Positions 42,873 to 55,335 of a stretch of DNA of 64,000 bases are shown piece after piece. The position numbers and the translations under genes are program-made. The notes under the pieces were generated by a model. The model searched no databases, had not been told where the DNA came from, and saw nothing but the letters and a program-made list of their open reading frames with translations. How positions within the stretch are numbered: position 1 is the first letter of the stretch; every line of letters begins with the position of its first letter. The stretch spans positions 372,001 to 436,000 of the forward strand of contig JAFEMH010001235.1 of assembly GCA_022495995.1 (NCBI GenBank). Direction: 5' to 3'. Source of the DNA: Adenophora triphylla var. japonica (taxonomy: Eukaryota > Streptophyta > Magnoliopsida > Asterales > Campanulaceae).

Positions 42873-44107
42873 GGATTAAAAATAAGCTTTATCTTTAAAA
42901 AAAAAAAAAATGATATTTGGTATATAGGTGGAAACCATTAAGCTTCATGTACCGCTTCCTAACCCAACAAAGCCACGTACCGGTATCATTTAAAAAAAAA
43001 AAAACTTTTGTGGATCAAACTTCCGTCCCGGCACTTGAAACCATTTATGTGTGTGTATTTTTCCATATCGTGTTGTTTTGACCGTCCCGGAAAAATCGAT
43101 ATCTTGACTGTCGGACCCGTTTCCTTGACTGATAAATTTTATGTGCTTATGTGTTTATTTGCTTTCAAAAAAAAAAAATCGAAAATATTTTCAAAAAAAA
43201 AAATTTCAAAAAAAAAAAAAAAATCGTTTTCAAAATATTTTTTGCATGTATCATGCTTTTAAAACACATGTGAAAATTTTTGTTTTACTCAGAAAAAGAA
43301 GATAGACTGCCGCACACTACGCGCACTTGGCCTTACACTGCACACTACGTCCTTAATCCGGGGAAATCCCAGTAGCAGCCCGTTTGGCCTTATTACGCCT
43401 CTCGGTGCGAGCACGGAACTACCCAAACATCCCTTGGAGCCTCGTGTCGACCATGCACTTGTCCGTGACACACTTTGTCCGAGACCCGGTTGGTTTTTAG
43501 TTTGGTCCGTGTCATGCCCTGTCTGTGTATACACCGTACCAGTCAAACCTTAGTCGGCACGCCAAGTCAAAATTTTTCGGAGACCCTAATCAGTCGGAGT
43601 CATGCCGGTTTTCCGTCATGGACTTTGACCGAATCTTGACTGGCGCTTTGACTACGACTTTGACTTGCACAACTTATGCACCGACTCCCGACATGATACT
43701 GAGTCATCAAGGATTAACGATTATGCCATGTCTAATTACGGCCTATTTGACGACGGGTCAAGATCAATTATGGACAGTTATCAGTCAAATCCATGCCGAC
43801 TTTTCATTGAGCCCTCGGACACGATCTTGACCTTTGACGTCAGCTTTGCCCGTAATTTACATCGAATACGCGTTAAGACTCGATTACCCGCCAGACTTTA
43901 GGATCGTTTTTCTTTTCGGTCGGTGGGACCTGCTTGCCCTACCGAACCCTTGTTCGAGGTTACAGGTTGAGGGTCTGTAGCGTAGTGATGGGACCCACTG
44001 ATCCAGGACTTAGAATAGTTTACGAAAAAGAAGAGCAATCTTTTCCAACCGCTTAGGTTTTAATAAAATACGTTTTAAGTAAACGAGAACAAATAACTGC
44101 ATGTTGC
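42873..44107 (+). other. Leader of element D
   Basis: No gene. It contains A-rich runs (43165-43225), the conserved 17-bp block at 43310-43326 and a GGTCGGTGGGACC block near 43918, in the same order as in B. Confidence 0.75.
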
Positions 44108-46340
44108 ATGAGCCCTAAGCCCAAACACCTACCCCCCTTCATTCCCAAATATACCCTCATGTCTTTCCCCTGCAGCTCCTCACAAAGCTTGGTTTCGGGC
44201 ACCGGGTCACCGTCTGATCAGTTGGGAAGATTCAAGCGCATCGTCGCCTTCACCATTTGTTTCGACTCCGAGTTTCGTAATGTCCGGATCACCGGTAACG
44301 ATGGGGACAACATCACTCCGCCACCCGGGACTCCCCAAACAGAACAGCAATGGAATCAGTTAGCCGAACAGATGAGATTGCGACAGGAAACACAGATGAA
44401 TAGCCTTATGGAAGCTATTACGAGCCATGGTTTGGCCGCCAGTCTCAATCCCGATGGCACCTTCACCGTGGAAGAAGAGGAGGACCCCAACCCCACTCTT
44501 GGTCGCCCTGACTACTCTAGAATGCCACCACCAACCTCCTATGGTACTACTACCAGAGCCCATGCTTCTCGATCTTCGGGTCAGCCAGCTCCCCAACTAC
44601 AGACTACCGGATCCATGCAGCCTGACGGGACAAACCAGTTCGCAGTTCCTCAGTGGGGAAAAAATCAGTACGGAATGTCTTCTCATGGTTGGGGGTACCT
44701 TGGAATGCCACAGAAAATTGGAATCCCGCCTCAGTTTGGAATTGATCAATCCGGACCTTCACAATAGCAGTTCAGAGTGCCACAGCAACAGTTTAGGATG
44801 CCACCACAGTTTGGTTCGGGACAACAGTCAGGAGCCCCTCCTCAGAATGATGCTGGTTCAGCTGCTCCTAACACAGCTTCCACGAACCCATTTCTCACTC
44901 AAGGTCCAATGGGTCGGCAAGCCCCCGCCCCAGTCTCATCAGAATCACCAGGACCGCAGTATCCTTCTGGTCATACACCTTCGCCACAGCCTGGCATGCA
45001 GTTCAACAACCAGGGACAACGGCCTGCATTTAAGCCTACTTATGAGTCTCACCCCGGAAACCCAAGCTACCCGGCTACATCAGGCCTGCCTCCACCCTCT
45101 TTGCCGATTGAAAATCAACAGCAAGCCGCGAGGTTCTATCCCTTTGCCCAGGCTCCTACTCACACTCCCCAGGGTAATTCGGGCCAAGGGCAGGTTTTTA
45201 CCTACGTCCCCGGACCGGCCATTCCATCCACCAGTTTGCCGCCAGTGGTAACTCCCCTCTCCAGTTCAGTCACTGGTCTGAACGCCATGGCTCCACCACA
45301 GGACCCTCACCTGGCCTGGTTTATGGAACAACACAAGGAAATGAAAGCACAGATTGCTGAATTGACTGCTAAGAAGTCTGTCTTTCGGCCTACGGACCCG
45401 GACTCCATTGTTCCCCTGCCCCACAAGTTTGTGATGCCCAATCTAGACCTGTTTGATGGGACTACATGCCCGAAAACTCATCTGGATACATACACCTTGG
45501 CAATGAAAGCTAAGGGGTGTACGAATCAGCAGCTGGCTGACTATTTCAGCCTCTCTTTGAAATCCAGTGCTTTGAAATGGTTCTTTCGCTTAAAGCCCGA
45601 GGCCAGGGCCACGTGGGACTAGATCACCAGTGCTTTCACCGAGAAATACAAAGCTAACCTGGAATGGGAAACAAACAGAGTAGACCTGCAGACAACAGTG
45701 CAGCGTCCCGACGAGAACATCGGAGATTTTTACAAGCGGTGGAATTTGAAACTTAGTGAGATGATCATTCCCCCTTCTGAGGAGGAACAGTTGGACATCT
45801 TCCAGTCATGCCTAAAACCGCATTTGAGAACTTCCCTCAGCCACTTCCCCTACGCGGACTTACGCGCAATGGTTAATTCCGGGGCTAAATTTGAAAAGGC
45901 ATACAATCAACAGCCGGCTCTGCACCTGCCTACAGATACAGGGCTCCTTCCTCCAACACTGCTCCTGCTCCCTCTAAGGGTAAAGAACTGATCAATTACG
46001 CAGGGCAAGAATGTAATAATGCAACCTCTTTTGCTCCCAAGAAACCAGCTGAGCCCAAACCTCGGTCCATAAACCTCGAAAGTTTCGGAATGCCTCTGAA
46101 TGACATCTTTAGAGGATTGGTGAAAGAAGGTTTACTGCGGCCTTTGGAGAACTTCCAACCCAGGAATCCGAATGTACCCGTGGATACTTCTAAGTATTGT
46201 GCTTTTCATCAAGCCCACGGACATCTGACAGATAATTGCTATACTCTGAAAAAGGCAATCCAAGGTTTGATAGAGCAAGGAAAATTGGAAGGTCCCGAGG
46301 GGCCTAACACAGTCAAAAATCCTTTTCCAAGGAACCATAA
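44108..46340 (+). pseudogene. gag: Element D Gag with capsid and zinc knuckle; two TAG stops and a frameshift
   Basis: The first in-frame ATG is 44108, but the early codons look like leader; a later start (for example near 44369) is possible. Pro/Gln-rich N-terminus, then DPHLAWFMEQHKEMKAQIAE. The capsid-like domain is at about 45420-45910 (LDLFDGTTCPKTHLDTYTLA, SSALKWFFRLKPEARATWD, LRTSLSHFPYADLRAMV). In-frame TAG at 44765-44767 and 45620-45622; both sit where CAG would fit. A frameshift near 45920 leads to PLNDIFRGLVKEGLLRPLEN and the knuckle CAFHQAHGHLTDNC (C-x2-H-x4-H-x4-C). Confidence 0.85.
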
Positions 46341-47906
46341 CCAAGTAAACATGATCGAAATTGGAGAACCTTCGTATGCCCAGGAAGACGTGGAAACCTA
46401 TGAAGATCTACAAAAACCCACGACCAACCTTGTCGAGGATCCTGAATTCGGATTCCCTCTCAGCTTTGAGGATGATGAACAAACCAACCCTCCTTGGTCC
46501 CATGTTAGAAATTTCTTGCAAGAATATGAGGCTCGCTATTTCTCGGAGGAAGGGAAAGCTGATACCGGAGAACTGGGGCTGTTCATATCAAATCACGAGA
46601 AAATCATTTACACAAGGTGGCTAGAGCATTCAAGAAAGATTAAACAAGAAAGCTTCAGGTGGGCGCCTGTGTTGGGGCTTATCAGCAAAGAAGCCGAAGA
46701 GCACCTGGAGTTAATACACTTCTTCAAGTTGGTTCTGGGAGAATCCGAGTACGACCCCGAGGACAGTTTAGAAGAGGAGGATTGCTTCCATATCCTACCA
46801 GGAGTCAAATATGTGCCACCCCCTCTCACTCTTCCCTCGCAGTTTCTGGGAGGAAAAGCTGAGTCAGAGCTGACGCTTCCAGCATTGGGAGCCTATGACA
46901 ACTTCTGCGGTTGCACGCACCCATCCTCACCTAATAGATTTGATCGGCGATCTCTCCTGGCCGAAGTTCAAACGGTATGGGAGGATGATTCCGATGATAG
47001 TGATGATGATGATGACGATGAGAGCGAGGAGTCAACTGAGGCCCAAGATCCAGAAGCAGTCTGGAACAATCATGTCGAAAATGACCACATGGGCACCAGG
47101 CACAATGGTTGGTTGTCGGCCAGTGACGATGAAGGGCCGCCAGAAAATATGGGTCAAATGCCAATGGGAACGGGCCCCCACGAAGTGCTCCTCATAAGAT
47201 GCACCTGTGGTCAATGCCCGGATACTTCAGAGGATGAGGAACAGCAAAGCCCACTCGAAGAACAATACAGGTCTGAAATCCTGGAGCACAATGTTCCCTA
47301 CAAAAACCTAGTGGGCGAATGGAGAAATTTCATTGAAGCACTGGTCGAGAAGGGAGGTTTCCAGCAACCGGAAGACGATGAATTTCTAAACGTCATCGGG
47401 TCTTTTTCTTCCTCCCCTAGAACTGATGGCATCACAACTGTAAGGGTCACTGCCGAGCCTCTCGAACACATCGAGTGCATGGAATCCCTGAAGAGAGTTA
47501 TCGACCTAAATGTCTCTCAAGTTGCCTTCATACCCATGGACCCGCATGACGCTTTCTTAATAGCTCCTGCACCCGACAGTGGACCCCGGGTACTCCTCAT
47601 CTGGACTCAGATATACCGAGCCGCTGTGTCAAGCTGTGGACAGGAACATTGTTTGTCCTTTACTTGTGGTTGCCCTGTTTGCAAAGGCGAAAGGAAAAAG
47701 ATGTATGATGAAATGGAGGCTGACAGCCATAAGATTGAAGAAACTTCGGAGGACGACTACGAAACCGAGGACATGAAAGCCATGAATTTTCCTGGGGCTG
47801 AATACGTAGATGTCGTTGAGTTCAACACTGCTTACCATGCTTTGGGGGAGGGATTCTCTAACATCCGATCCAAGCAGATAGTTGAGAACCTGTTAGAGAA
47901 AGGGAG
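46341..47906 (+). CDS. Acidic, Cys-containing linker of element D between Gag and protease, part 1
   Basis: Continuous with the Gag frame. It has a run of Asp/Glu (DDSDDSDDDDDDESEESTEA) and two Cys clusters: IRCTCGQCP and CGQEHCLSFTCGCPVCKGE, which could bind zinc. No known domain is recognised. The frame enters the element E LTR at 47907; if E and one GGGAG copy are removed, it continues in frame at 62023. Confidence 0.6.
47902..47906. repeat. Left target-site duplication of element E (GGGAG)
   Basis: Matches 62018-62022. Confidence 0.95.
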
Positions 47907-49390
47907 TGTTGGTCCCAAAGGTGGCAACAAGGGTGAAAATACAGCTAGAGGGGGGGGGGTGAATAGCTGTTTAAAATTTTTCGCCCTCTTTTAAAGATTG
48001 AACCTCTTGCTTACAAAATCCTCTTGCAGTTGATAATAGACTGCAAGTGATAGTATAAAATGCACAGCGGAATAATAGAGTGTAAAGCGGTTTTGAGAGG
48101 CGGTTTGTAAAATGCGGTTTTGGTGGTGCGGTTTTGGGAGGTGCAGTTTTACAAATACATGTGGTTTTGACTTTGTTAACTCCAAACACTATTTCACAAT
48201 AATGGATAGCTAAATAAAGATCAAACAGAGACAAAGATAAATAATTAGCAAACACAAGAAATATAAATGCAGAAAGTAAGAACACGCTATTTGGAGTGGT
48301 TCAATCGATAAACGATCTACGTCCACTACCAAGATGGTTAGTCTTGGATTTCTAAGAGAGATTTTATATTAAGTATTGTGAGATTACAAAGTACAATAAA
48401 ATCTTTTCTATGAAGAACAAATCCAAAACTATAACCGCCGTATCTCAAGTGTTTAATCTATGTGATTAGAACAGGTGAGGTGAGTGTGTGAGAACAAGAT
48501 CAAGGCTCTTTAGATCTGTAAGATGTAGAGCACAATGATTCTTGAAAGTGTTAAGGCTTGATTTCTGGGCTAGGAATATTTCTTGAAGTATTGAAGATGA
48601 AGATTCAAAGGGTTGAATAATTTCGGCGTGAGCTTCACTTCTATGAACACAAGATTTCTCAATTTTTCAAGCAATCTTCAAATGGTGAAGATTGGGGTAT
48701 TTATACCCAAGCATCAAGAAACTAGCCGTTGGATACAAACCGTTGAAGGACAAAGACTTGATGCAATCCTATTGGTCCACAAAGAACCACTTTTGTCCTT
48801 TGGTACAAACTCGCCGCAGATAAAGCCGATCGTGCTCCACCGCAAGCAATGAGGTTAGGACACTGTCACCTTTTCAAGATCCTTGCAGATCTTTTCTGAC
48901 ATTTAATCACCTGACAAGATATGGTGGTTGACTTTTGATATTGCTGACGTGGATTCCAACGGATAAAAAGTTGTTCACTTCAAGTAGCCAATCATTGGAT
49001 GCGGTTGGTGAGACGCGGTTAGGAATGTGCGGTTTTGTTACACCAGGGGGTTGCATGGATGCGGTTGCACATGAACTGCACAGGTGCGGTTCAAGGGCGG
49101 TTGCATGCGGTTGGTTCAATAGCAAGTTCAAGACTTGAACTGCACTTGCGTTTTGCATGTGCGGTTCATAGTGCGGTTTTGAATACTTCAGGAACTACAA
49201 CCTTGCTTCCAATGAAACTTGAGCCAGTCTTCAAGCCTAAGATTAACCTATTCTATAAAATGGACTTAGCTAAAAAATTGAAGTCTAAGCTTCATTACAT
49301 AGGGTCCTAAAGTCCTTAAAATAGACAGGAGGTTATGGTATCGATCAAATCAAATACAAAATAGGAGGGTTAAAACATGCATACCCAACA
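47907..49390 (-). repeat. 3' LTR of element E (1484 bp)
   Basis: Nearly identical to 60540-62017, with a few small indels. TATA box (plus TATTTATA) at 48699-48706. Thirteen GCGGTT words. Confidence 0.95.
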
Positions 49391-49409
49391 ATCTCCCCCT
49401 ATTTGATTG
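49391..49409 (-). promoter_or_regulatory. Polypurine tract of element E
   Basis: On the minus strand AATAGGGGGAGAT abuts the 3' LTR start. Confidence 0.88.
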
Positions 49410-49919
49410 ATGCCATTACCTACTATAACGAAAGCAAACATTGTACTTGGTAAAAACATGTCCATAAGAATTAACATGGTAAGTCATGTCCCAAGTCAAT
49501 GCACACACTTAGCTTAAGCTATAGATTTCTATACTTTCTAAAAGATGAAAACTTACAATGTGGAAAGTAGAAATGCATTCAAATAAGACTTAAGAAATTG
49601 TGAGTTTAAGTTCAAAGTGCGGTTCAAACCGAAAGTTTAAACATCAATTCAAAATAGTGATTTTAAGTTAGAAAATATTTGAATGAGTTTATAAACCATA
49701 AGAGGTTTCATTGTTCTACAAACAAGCGCTTGATATTGAACAAGGTTTTGGAACCAATGATGCATTTTTCATTACTACCAAAGCGGTTACACTTACAATG
49801 GTAGAGAAGCAAAATACAAAGGTTTCAAAAACAAAAGAAGGTTGGACAAAAATTACATGGAGTGTGGTCCAACAAAACAAAAAAAAAGAAGTTCAGCAAA
49901 AAGGATAAAGGAATTACAA

Positions 49920-52900
49920 AATGAGAAATCCTAATGCTGACGCGATTGATGATGCGGTTGATGATGGCGCGGTTGATGTTGATGGCGTGCTTGCTCTCTT
50001 GGTTGATTGACTTCTTGCCGGGCAACTGCGGTTCGTAAGGTCTCAAGGCCGAGCTTTCACCTCCGATTTTTCTTCCGAGGGCTCGAGGTCTTCACTGCCC
50101 GGCAAGAGTAGTCTCAACAGTTCGCAGTGCGGTTATGGAATCAGCAGCAGCGGTTCCAACAGCATCAACAGATCTAGTGTTTCCATCAACACTTTCCTTG
50201 ATCTGAGTAGTGAATCCTTCAATGCAGGCCTTCAAGGAATTGTAGAATGTGAAGATCTCATCCCGAATGGCTACCGTTTGAGTAGAGAGAGCATCTCTAA
50301 GCGGTTCCGCATCAACAAATACATTCAGTTGGACTTCAATTCCTTGATGGAGTTGTCTAGCTTGAGGTTGAAGCCTGCTTTGAGGTTCTCAAATCTGAAG
50401 GAAATGTCATCATCAAAATTCCTTACTTGCTCTTTGATACTGTCTCCCACTATGTTGAGATCAACATTTATTCTATCTTTAAGGGAGTCCAGTTCAAGAA
50501 AATTTTCAAATGGCAGTCATCTAGAGCGGTTTGGGAAGGAGCGGCTGAGGTTGAAGCTTGCTGCGGTTGGGTTTCTTGGAGGGTCTTCATGAAAGCTATC
50601 AGTGCAGAGTTGGTGGAAGTGACAAACTCACTGGAAAGATTTGTGAGCATTTCATGAAGTTGGGTTTTTGAAACAGCATCACCCATGGCACTAAGCACTC
50701 CTCGGGCAAGATCTTCTTTAAAGCCCCGAAACACTCAGTAGCCGCGGTTTTAACAGCCTTCAGCGGTTTGGATAGTGGAACTTCTCTCCCCCTTAATGGT
50801 ATCAATCAAAAAGGTTTTAAGATTTGCCAATTCTAGGGCTTGAGCATCCACCTTGGCTAGAAGGGTTTGGTTGGAAGCGGTTAGGGAATTATTGGAGGCC
50901 TCAAGAGCGGCATTTGAAGCGGTTAGCTTGATCATGTGGCCTTGGTTTAAGAGAAGTTGGCCTTGGATAAGATTAAGGGTTGAAAGAATTTGGGAGTAAT
51001 CTGAGGGTGCGGTTGGAGTTGAAGGAATTTGGGTAATTGAGGGAGGCGGTTGAGATTGTGTTGGAGGTGCGGTTTGGGAAATGGGTTGAAGGAGGGTTTG
51101 AAAAAGGCTACCGGGCAGGACTGTATAAGGTGAAATTGTTGAGGGAGGAATTTGTTGTGTTTGGGGTAAAGGGATAGAAGCGGTTGGGATAGGTAAAGAG
51201 GGGATTGGTGCGGTTGAGATAGGAGCGGTTGAGGTAGGTGCGGTTGAGGGTGGAATGTTGGTGGTTGGAATTTCAGAAGTTATGGGGTTGGAATTTGATG
51301 AAGAACTGGTATGAGAGGTATGGACGTAAACAGAGAGGTTCTTTGCGGCCGAGGGGTGCGGTTTCAGAATGGGTGAGGTTTGATGAGGCGGAGTAGGAAG
51401 GCGGTCAGGAGTAGGGGATTTTTGAGGTGGTGAATTTGCAGGAGGAGGAGTATTGTTGCGGTTTGGGGAAGGAGTTCTGTCGCGGTTAAGGTTGGAGATT
51501 GAGATGGCTGGGGTGTGATGTGAGTAAGGTGGTGATTGGGCGCGGTTTGAATTTTGGATAGATGGGGAGCGGTTTGTTTTCTGAGGTGAGGGAGTTGGTG
51601 ATTTGGATTGATAGGAGGAAGAATGAGATTTAGAAGGGGATTGGGACGGTGTATGGGAAGTGGAGTAGGAAGAGGATTTAGAAGGGGATGGAGAAGGGGA
51701 AGGTTGATTTCGACTCTTGAAGAAACCGCTGGGGCCTTTGGTTGGGGTCTTCTTTGGGCTAAGTGTTTGACCCTCTTTGGTTTCTCCCCGAGCGGTTGCG
51801 CCTCTATGAGGTTGTGGAGGAGAAAGCGGTTTTGGTGATAGAGTTTTGGTTGGTGAGGAATGATGGGAGAGGATAGGAGATTGAGGTGGGGCCTGGGCAA
51901 GCGGTTTGGTTTGGGGCGGTTGAGAAGGTGGCGGTTGGGGAATAGGATCCTTGGTTTTTCCCGAGGCAAGACCCTTCTCGCCTTGCTTCTTCTTTATCCT
52001 CTCAATTTCAGCTTCATAGTAAGCCTAACTCCTCATCGCCATTTTGGCTAGCTCACTCGAGTTTCTTTTGCCTTCTTGGCCCTCGCAATCAATGGAGGAA
52101 TTGTAGCATCCTCCTCTTCTTCTTCTTCTTCAACCACTTCATCCGTAAGGGTCATCTTCTCTTCCCTTTCCTTGGCTTCTTCGGCTTGGGCCTCGCAGCC
52201 TCGAACCACGCGGTTGGGTTGGCGCGGTTGAAGTTGGCTTAAGAAGGGGTTCTGCAGGTGCTTTTCTTTTCCTTGAGACCTTTTGATAGCTTTGCCAATG
52301 GCTTTTGATGCGGTCGCCGGAGTCATTTCCACATAATGTTCCTTGGGTTGAAAGGTATCGCATCATACGTAGCCTTGTAGTCTTCATTTCCAAAAGAGAA
52401 TCAAGGAGTGGCAAGCCTTGAGCCCAAAAGATTCTTCAACTCCCCAATGATAGCAGATATCGAGTGGTTGTCTTCATATCTTCCAAGTGCCGATAGTTGC
52501 CAAAGATGGCGGTTAGCGCCTACCAAACGGTCTCCACCTGTATGCACATCCTTGGTCTTCAATTGGTAGGCATCAATACCGCCGCCGCCTCTTTCATCAA
52601 GATTTTGGGCCAATGGAGCTTCATTCCGTTGTATATGGCACAAAGAATATCAAGCCATCGAGAAGAGGTGAAGTTGTTGTGGTTTCCTCGTCTTCCCACA
52701 CACGTACTTCCCTACTAAGTAACACAAATGACTCATCATCTCTCCAAACTCTTTCCTAGCTATCTTCTTGTAGTTGCCGCTAAAGAAGCCGTGGTTCCAA
52801 AGAAGAGTTGAGCAGGTAGCATCCCGAACCTCTTGGGACACTTCAATCGGAGCACTGCACACATGGAAATCGAAGGTGCTTCGATGTCCAAGTAGTCAAT

Positions 52901-53100
52901 TGAGACCTTAAACCCTTCAACAATTCCCACTAAGCCGGGTATCTTGGTTCCATCTCGAAAGCTCGCCACTCCTCGATCGCGGTCCGATAGAATTGATCAA
53001 TGAATAGAGGGATGGTAAAGGTTTGTTGTTTGTTGAAGAGGGAAGGATTCCGTGCTTCGCATCTTCCTAATCATCTCCCTTCCAAGAGCATCGGACCGCA
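49920..53100 (-). pseudogene. SIRE-like extra (env-like) ORF of element E: Pro/Ser-rich region and coiled coil
   Basis: From about 53100 fragments include LCYLVGKYVCGKTRKPQQL and SIDYLDIEAPSISMCAV, then an acidic stretch (VVEEEEEEEDATIPP, 52048-52332). From at least 51541 down to 50750 one frame is open and rich in Pro, Ser and Thr, and runs directly into a coiled coil (MIKLTASNAALEASNNSLTA, ATG 50935). A stop at 50750, then the same frame goes on (MFRGFKEDLARGVLSAMGDA). A Pro-rich part plus C-terminal coiled coil is what has been described for the env-like ORF of SIRE1. I see no clear signal peptide or membrane anchor. Confidence 0.6.
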
Positions 53101-54551
53101 ACTCAGTTCATTGATTTCCCAACCTGGTAGAAAGTACTTGGTATTCTACAAAGAAAACACACAAGTTAGAATACTTTAGGAAAATCACAGCTCACAAGCG
53201 GTTGGGGCACACATGCGGTTGGTAATAGTGCGGTTTTGGAAATGAGAATTTCCAACCACAAGGAAACCGTGAACACAGTAGGAATCAAATGAGAAAAACA
53301 CAAAAGTATATACTTAGTACGTGGCATTGTAATCCAAGGTTATCCCACACCGCAAGCGGTGCTTAGAGAGGAAGGTTATGGTGTCCAAATTCTATATACT
53401 TAGTAAAACTTATGTAATTTTCTAGCATGCGGTTTGAAAATGTATATGCGGTTTTCAAAGATGCGGTTTAGAAGTGAAAAGATATGCGGTTCAGTGGATG
53501 CGGTTTTGAAACAAGAATTAAGCAATTATAAGTGCGGTTTCAAAACATAGCATGCGGTTTTGAATAAAGCGGTTCAAAGGCATGCGGTTTAAACATGTAA
53601 CAAAGTAAAATTTTCGTAAATTTTCTAAGTATGGAAAAACAAGTTTTTAAAAATTAGGTCAAGCCAAAACATAAGAATTTTTCTCGAAAAAGCACGATGA
53701 ACAAGCTACTTGAGTGCATGAAGAACACGAAGAACACCAAGAACAAGATTTTGAAAAATGTTAACCAAAATGATCAAATAACATGTCAAAATGATCACAT
53801 TGAGCAAGAGATTCATAATATAACAATAAAAACATCTACTTTACTCGTAATCACCTTAAAATGAAGAAATCATAAAGTGGGTTTCGAAACTAAAGAAGTT
53901 TAAAATTCAAAATCGCACTCCAAAACATGTGTAGATCATGAAATAAAGCATATATTCTTAATCTAGGCAAGATTCCGAACAAAGCCTAACAAATTTCATC
54001 AAAAATAATCAACAAATGAAGCATATATGAAGAAAAATCGCTTATGGTTGTTCGAAGCTTTTCAAGTTCATCAATGGCGTAAACAGCTTTTATAGCATGT
54101 ATGATTTGCGTAAGATAAAAGAGTTTAAAGTTCGAAACCATACCATATCTTCAATGGGTTTGGGTGCCATTGATGAAGAAAGACTTAGAATTTTATGAAG
54201 TTATGAAGAATGTTTTTGGAAAATTTCCTCGATGTATAGTACGGATACACAGTAGAAGACAAGCTTGAAAAGTTTGAAAAGGTAAGGTATGTCTTCTATT
54301 TATAGGAAAGGATTAGGGTTTGGCAGCTTGAAAGGACACATTAGCTTCACCAACTCAGTGAATCATTGCAAAATAGCACCCTTTCATTCATCCCATCAAC
54401 CAATGACGGCCGACATGAAGGCCATTTAATGCTAATGTTCCCTTTGCATTGAATGCTCTCAAAATTTAAATTTTCGTGGGAAAACATTTGCAAATAAACC
54501 CTTAAAAAGAAAAAAGAAGGACTCGAAAAATAAATAAAAAGAAGTTGAATG

Positions 54552-54586
<35 letters not shown>

Positions 54587-54890
54587 TATTATTTTTTTTT
54601 TTTTTAAATAAGTAAAAGTTAGAAAATACTCCAAGTTGAAACGCGGTTGAGGTCCAAGCGGTTGAGCCGCAAAGATGCGGTTTGAGTGAAGCGGTTGGCC
54701 GCAGCTGCGGTTGGACATCCTTGCGGTTTGATGCACGCGGCTTCAACATGGCCTCGGAAATCTATACTCAACACCCAAGTTAGTTAATAAAAAGAATGGA
54801 ATTTATTTAAGTTCAAGCATACCCATTTCTCCTCTCGAGGAAAGAAAACCTCTTGGAGTCAAGAGCCTGTGAGGATATCAAAGCAATCCG
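53101..54890 (-). other. Spacer of element E between RNase H and the extra ORF
   Basis: No gene. It is dense in GCGGTT on the plus strand (about twelve in 53161-53600 and six in 54640-54740). A tract of 32 T followed by A/T-rich sequence lies at 54553-54605 (poly(A) on the sense strand). The rest is A-rich and unassigned. Confidence 0.6.
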
Positions 54891-54899
54891 GTTGTCTCG

Positions 54900-55330
54900 T
54901 CCCCACATACTCTAAATGGATATTCCTCTTCTCCACATGGTCTTTGAGGAAATGATACTTGATATCAATATGCTTGGTCTTGGAATGCATGACAGGTTGT
55001 TGGAGACCGAAATAGTTGAAGTGTTGTCACACATGATGGGGCAATTCCCTTCATGGATTCCATAGTCTACCAACCGCCGCTTCATCCAAAGGATTTGACA
55101 AAGAACAACTACCAAGCAAGAATATACTCACTTCCGTGGTTGACACCGAAACCGAAGCTTGCTTTTTGCCGGCCCAAGCAACTAGTCTATTCCCGAGGAA
55201 ATGACAAGTACCACTAGTGCTTTTCCCTGTCAATAGTACAAGCCGCATAATCTGCATCCGAATAACCTACAAGATCGAAGTTCGAATCTTTGGAATACCA
55301 AAGTCCAAGGTTAGTGGTTCCGTATAAATA
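54900..55330 (-). pseudogene. pol: Element E RNase H, decayed
   Basis: Fragments in several frames show the copia RNase H order: a CDADYAACTIDR-like start (about 55270), a GKSTSGTCHFLGNRLVAWAG segment, and NCPIMCDNTSTISVSNN (about 55040). Frameshifts separate them. Confidence 0.7.
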
Positions 55331-55335
55331 GCGGA

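Noticed and set aside
51364..51969. 201-residue Pro/Leu/His-rich ORF with ATG
   Set aside because: A neighbouring frame is open over the same stretch, continues into the coiled coil and has a more regular Pro/Ser/Thr composition.
54553..54605. Poly(A) tail of a captured cDNA
   Set aside because: On the sense strand it is a long A tract, but no gene sequence or target duplication is seen beside it; treated as simple sequence.
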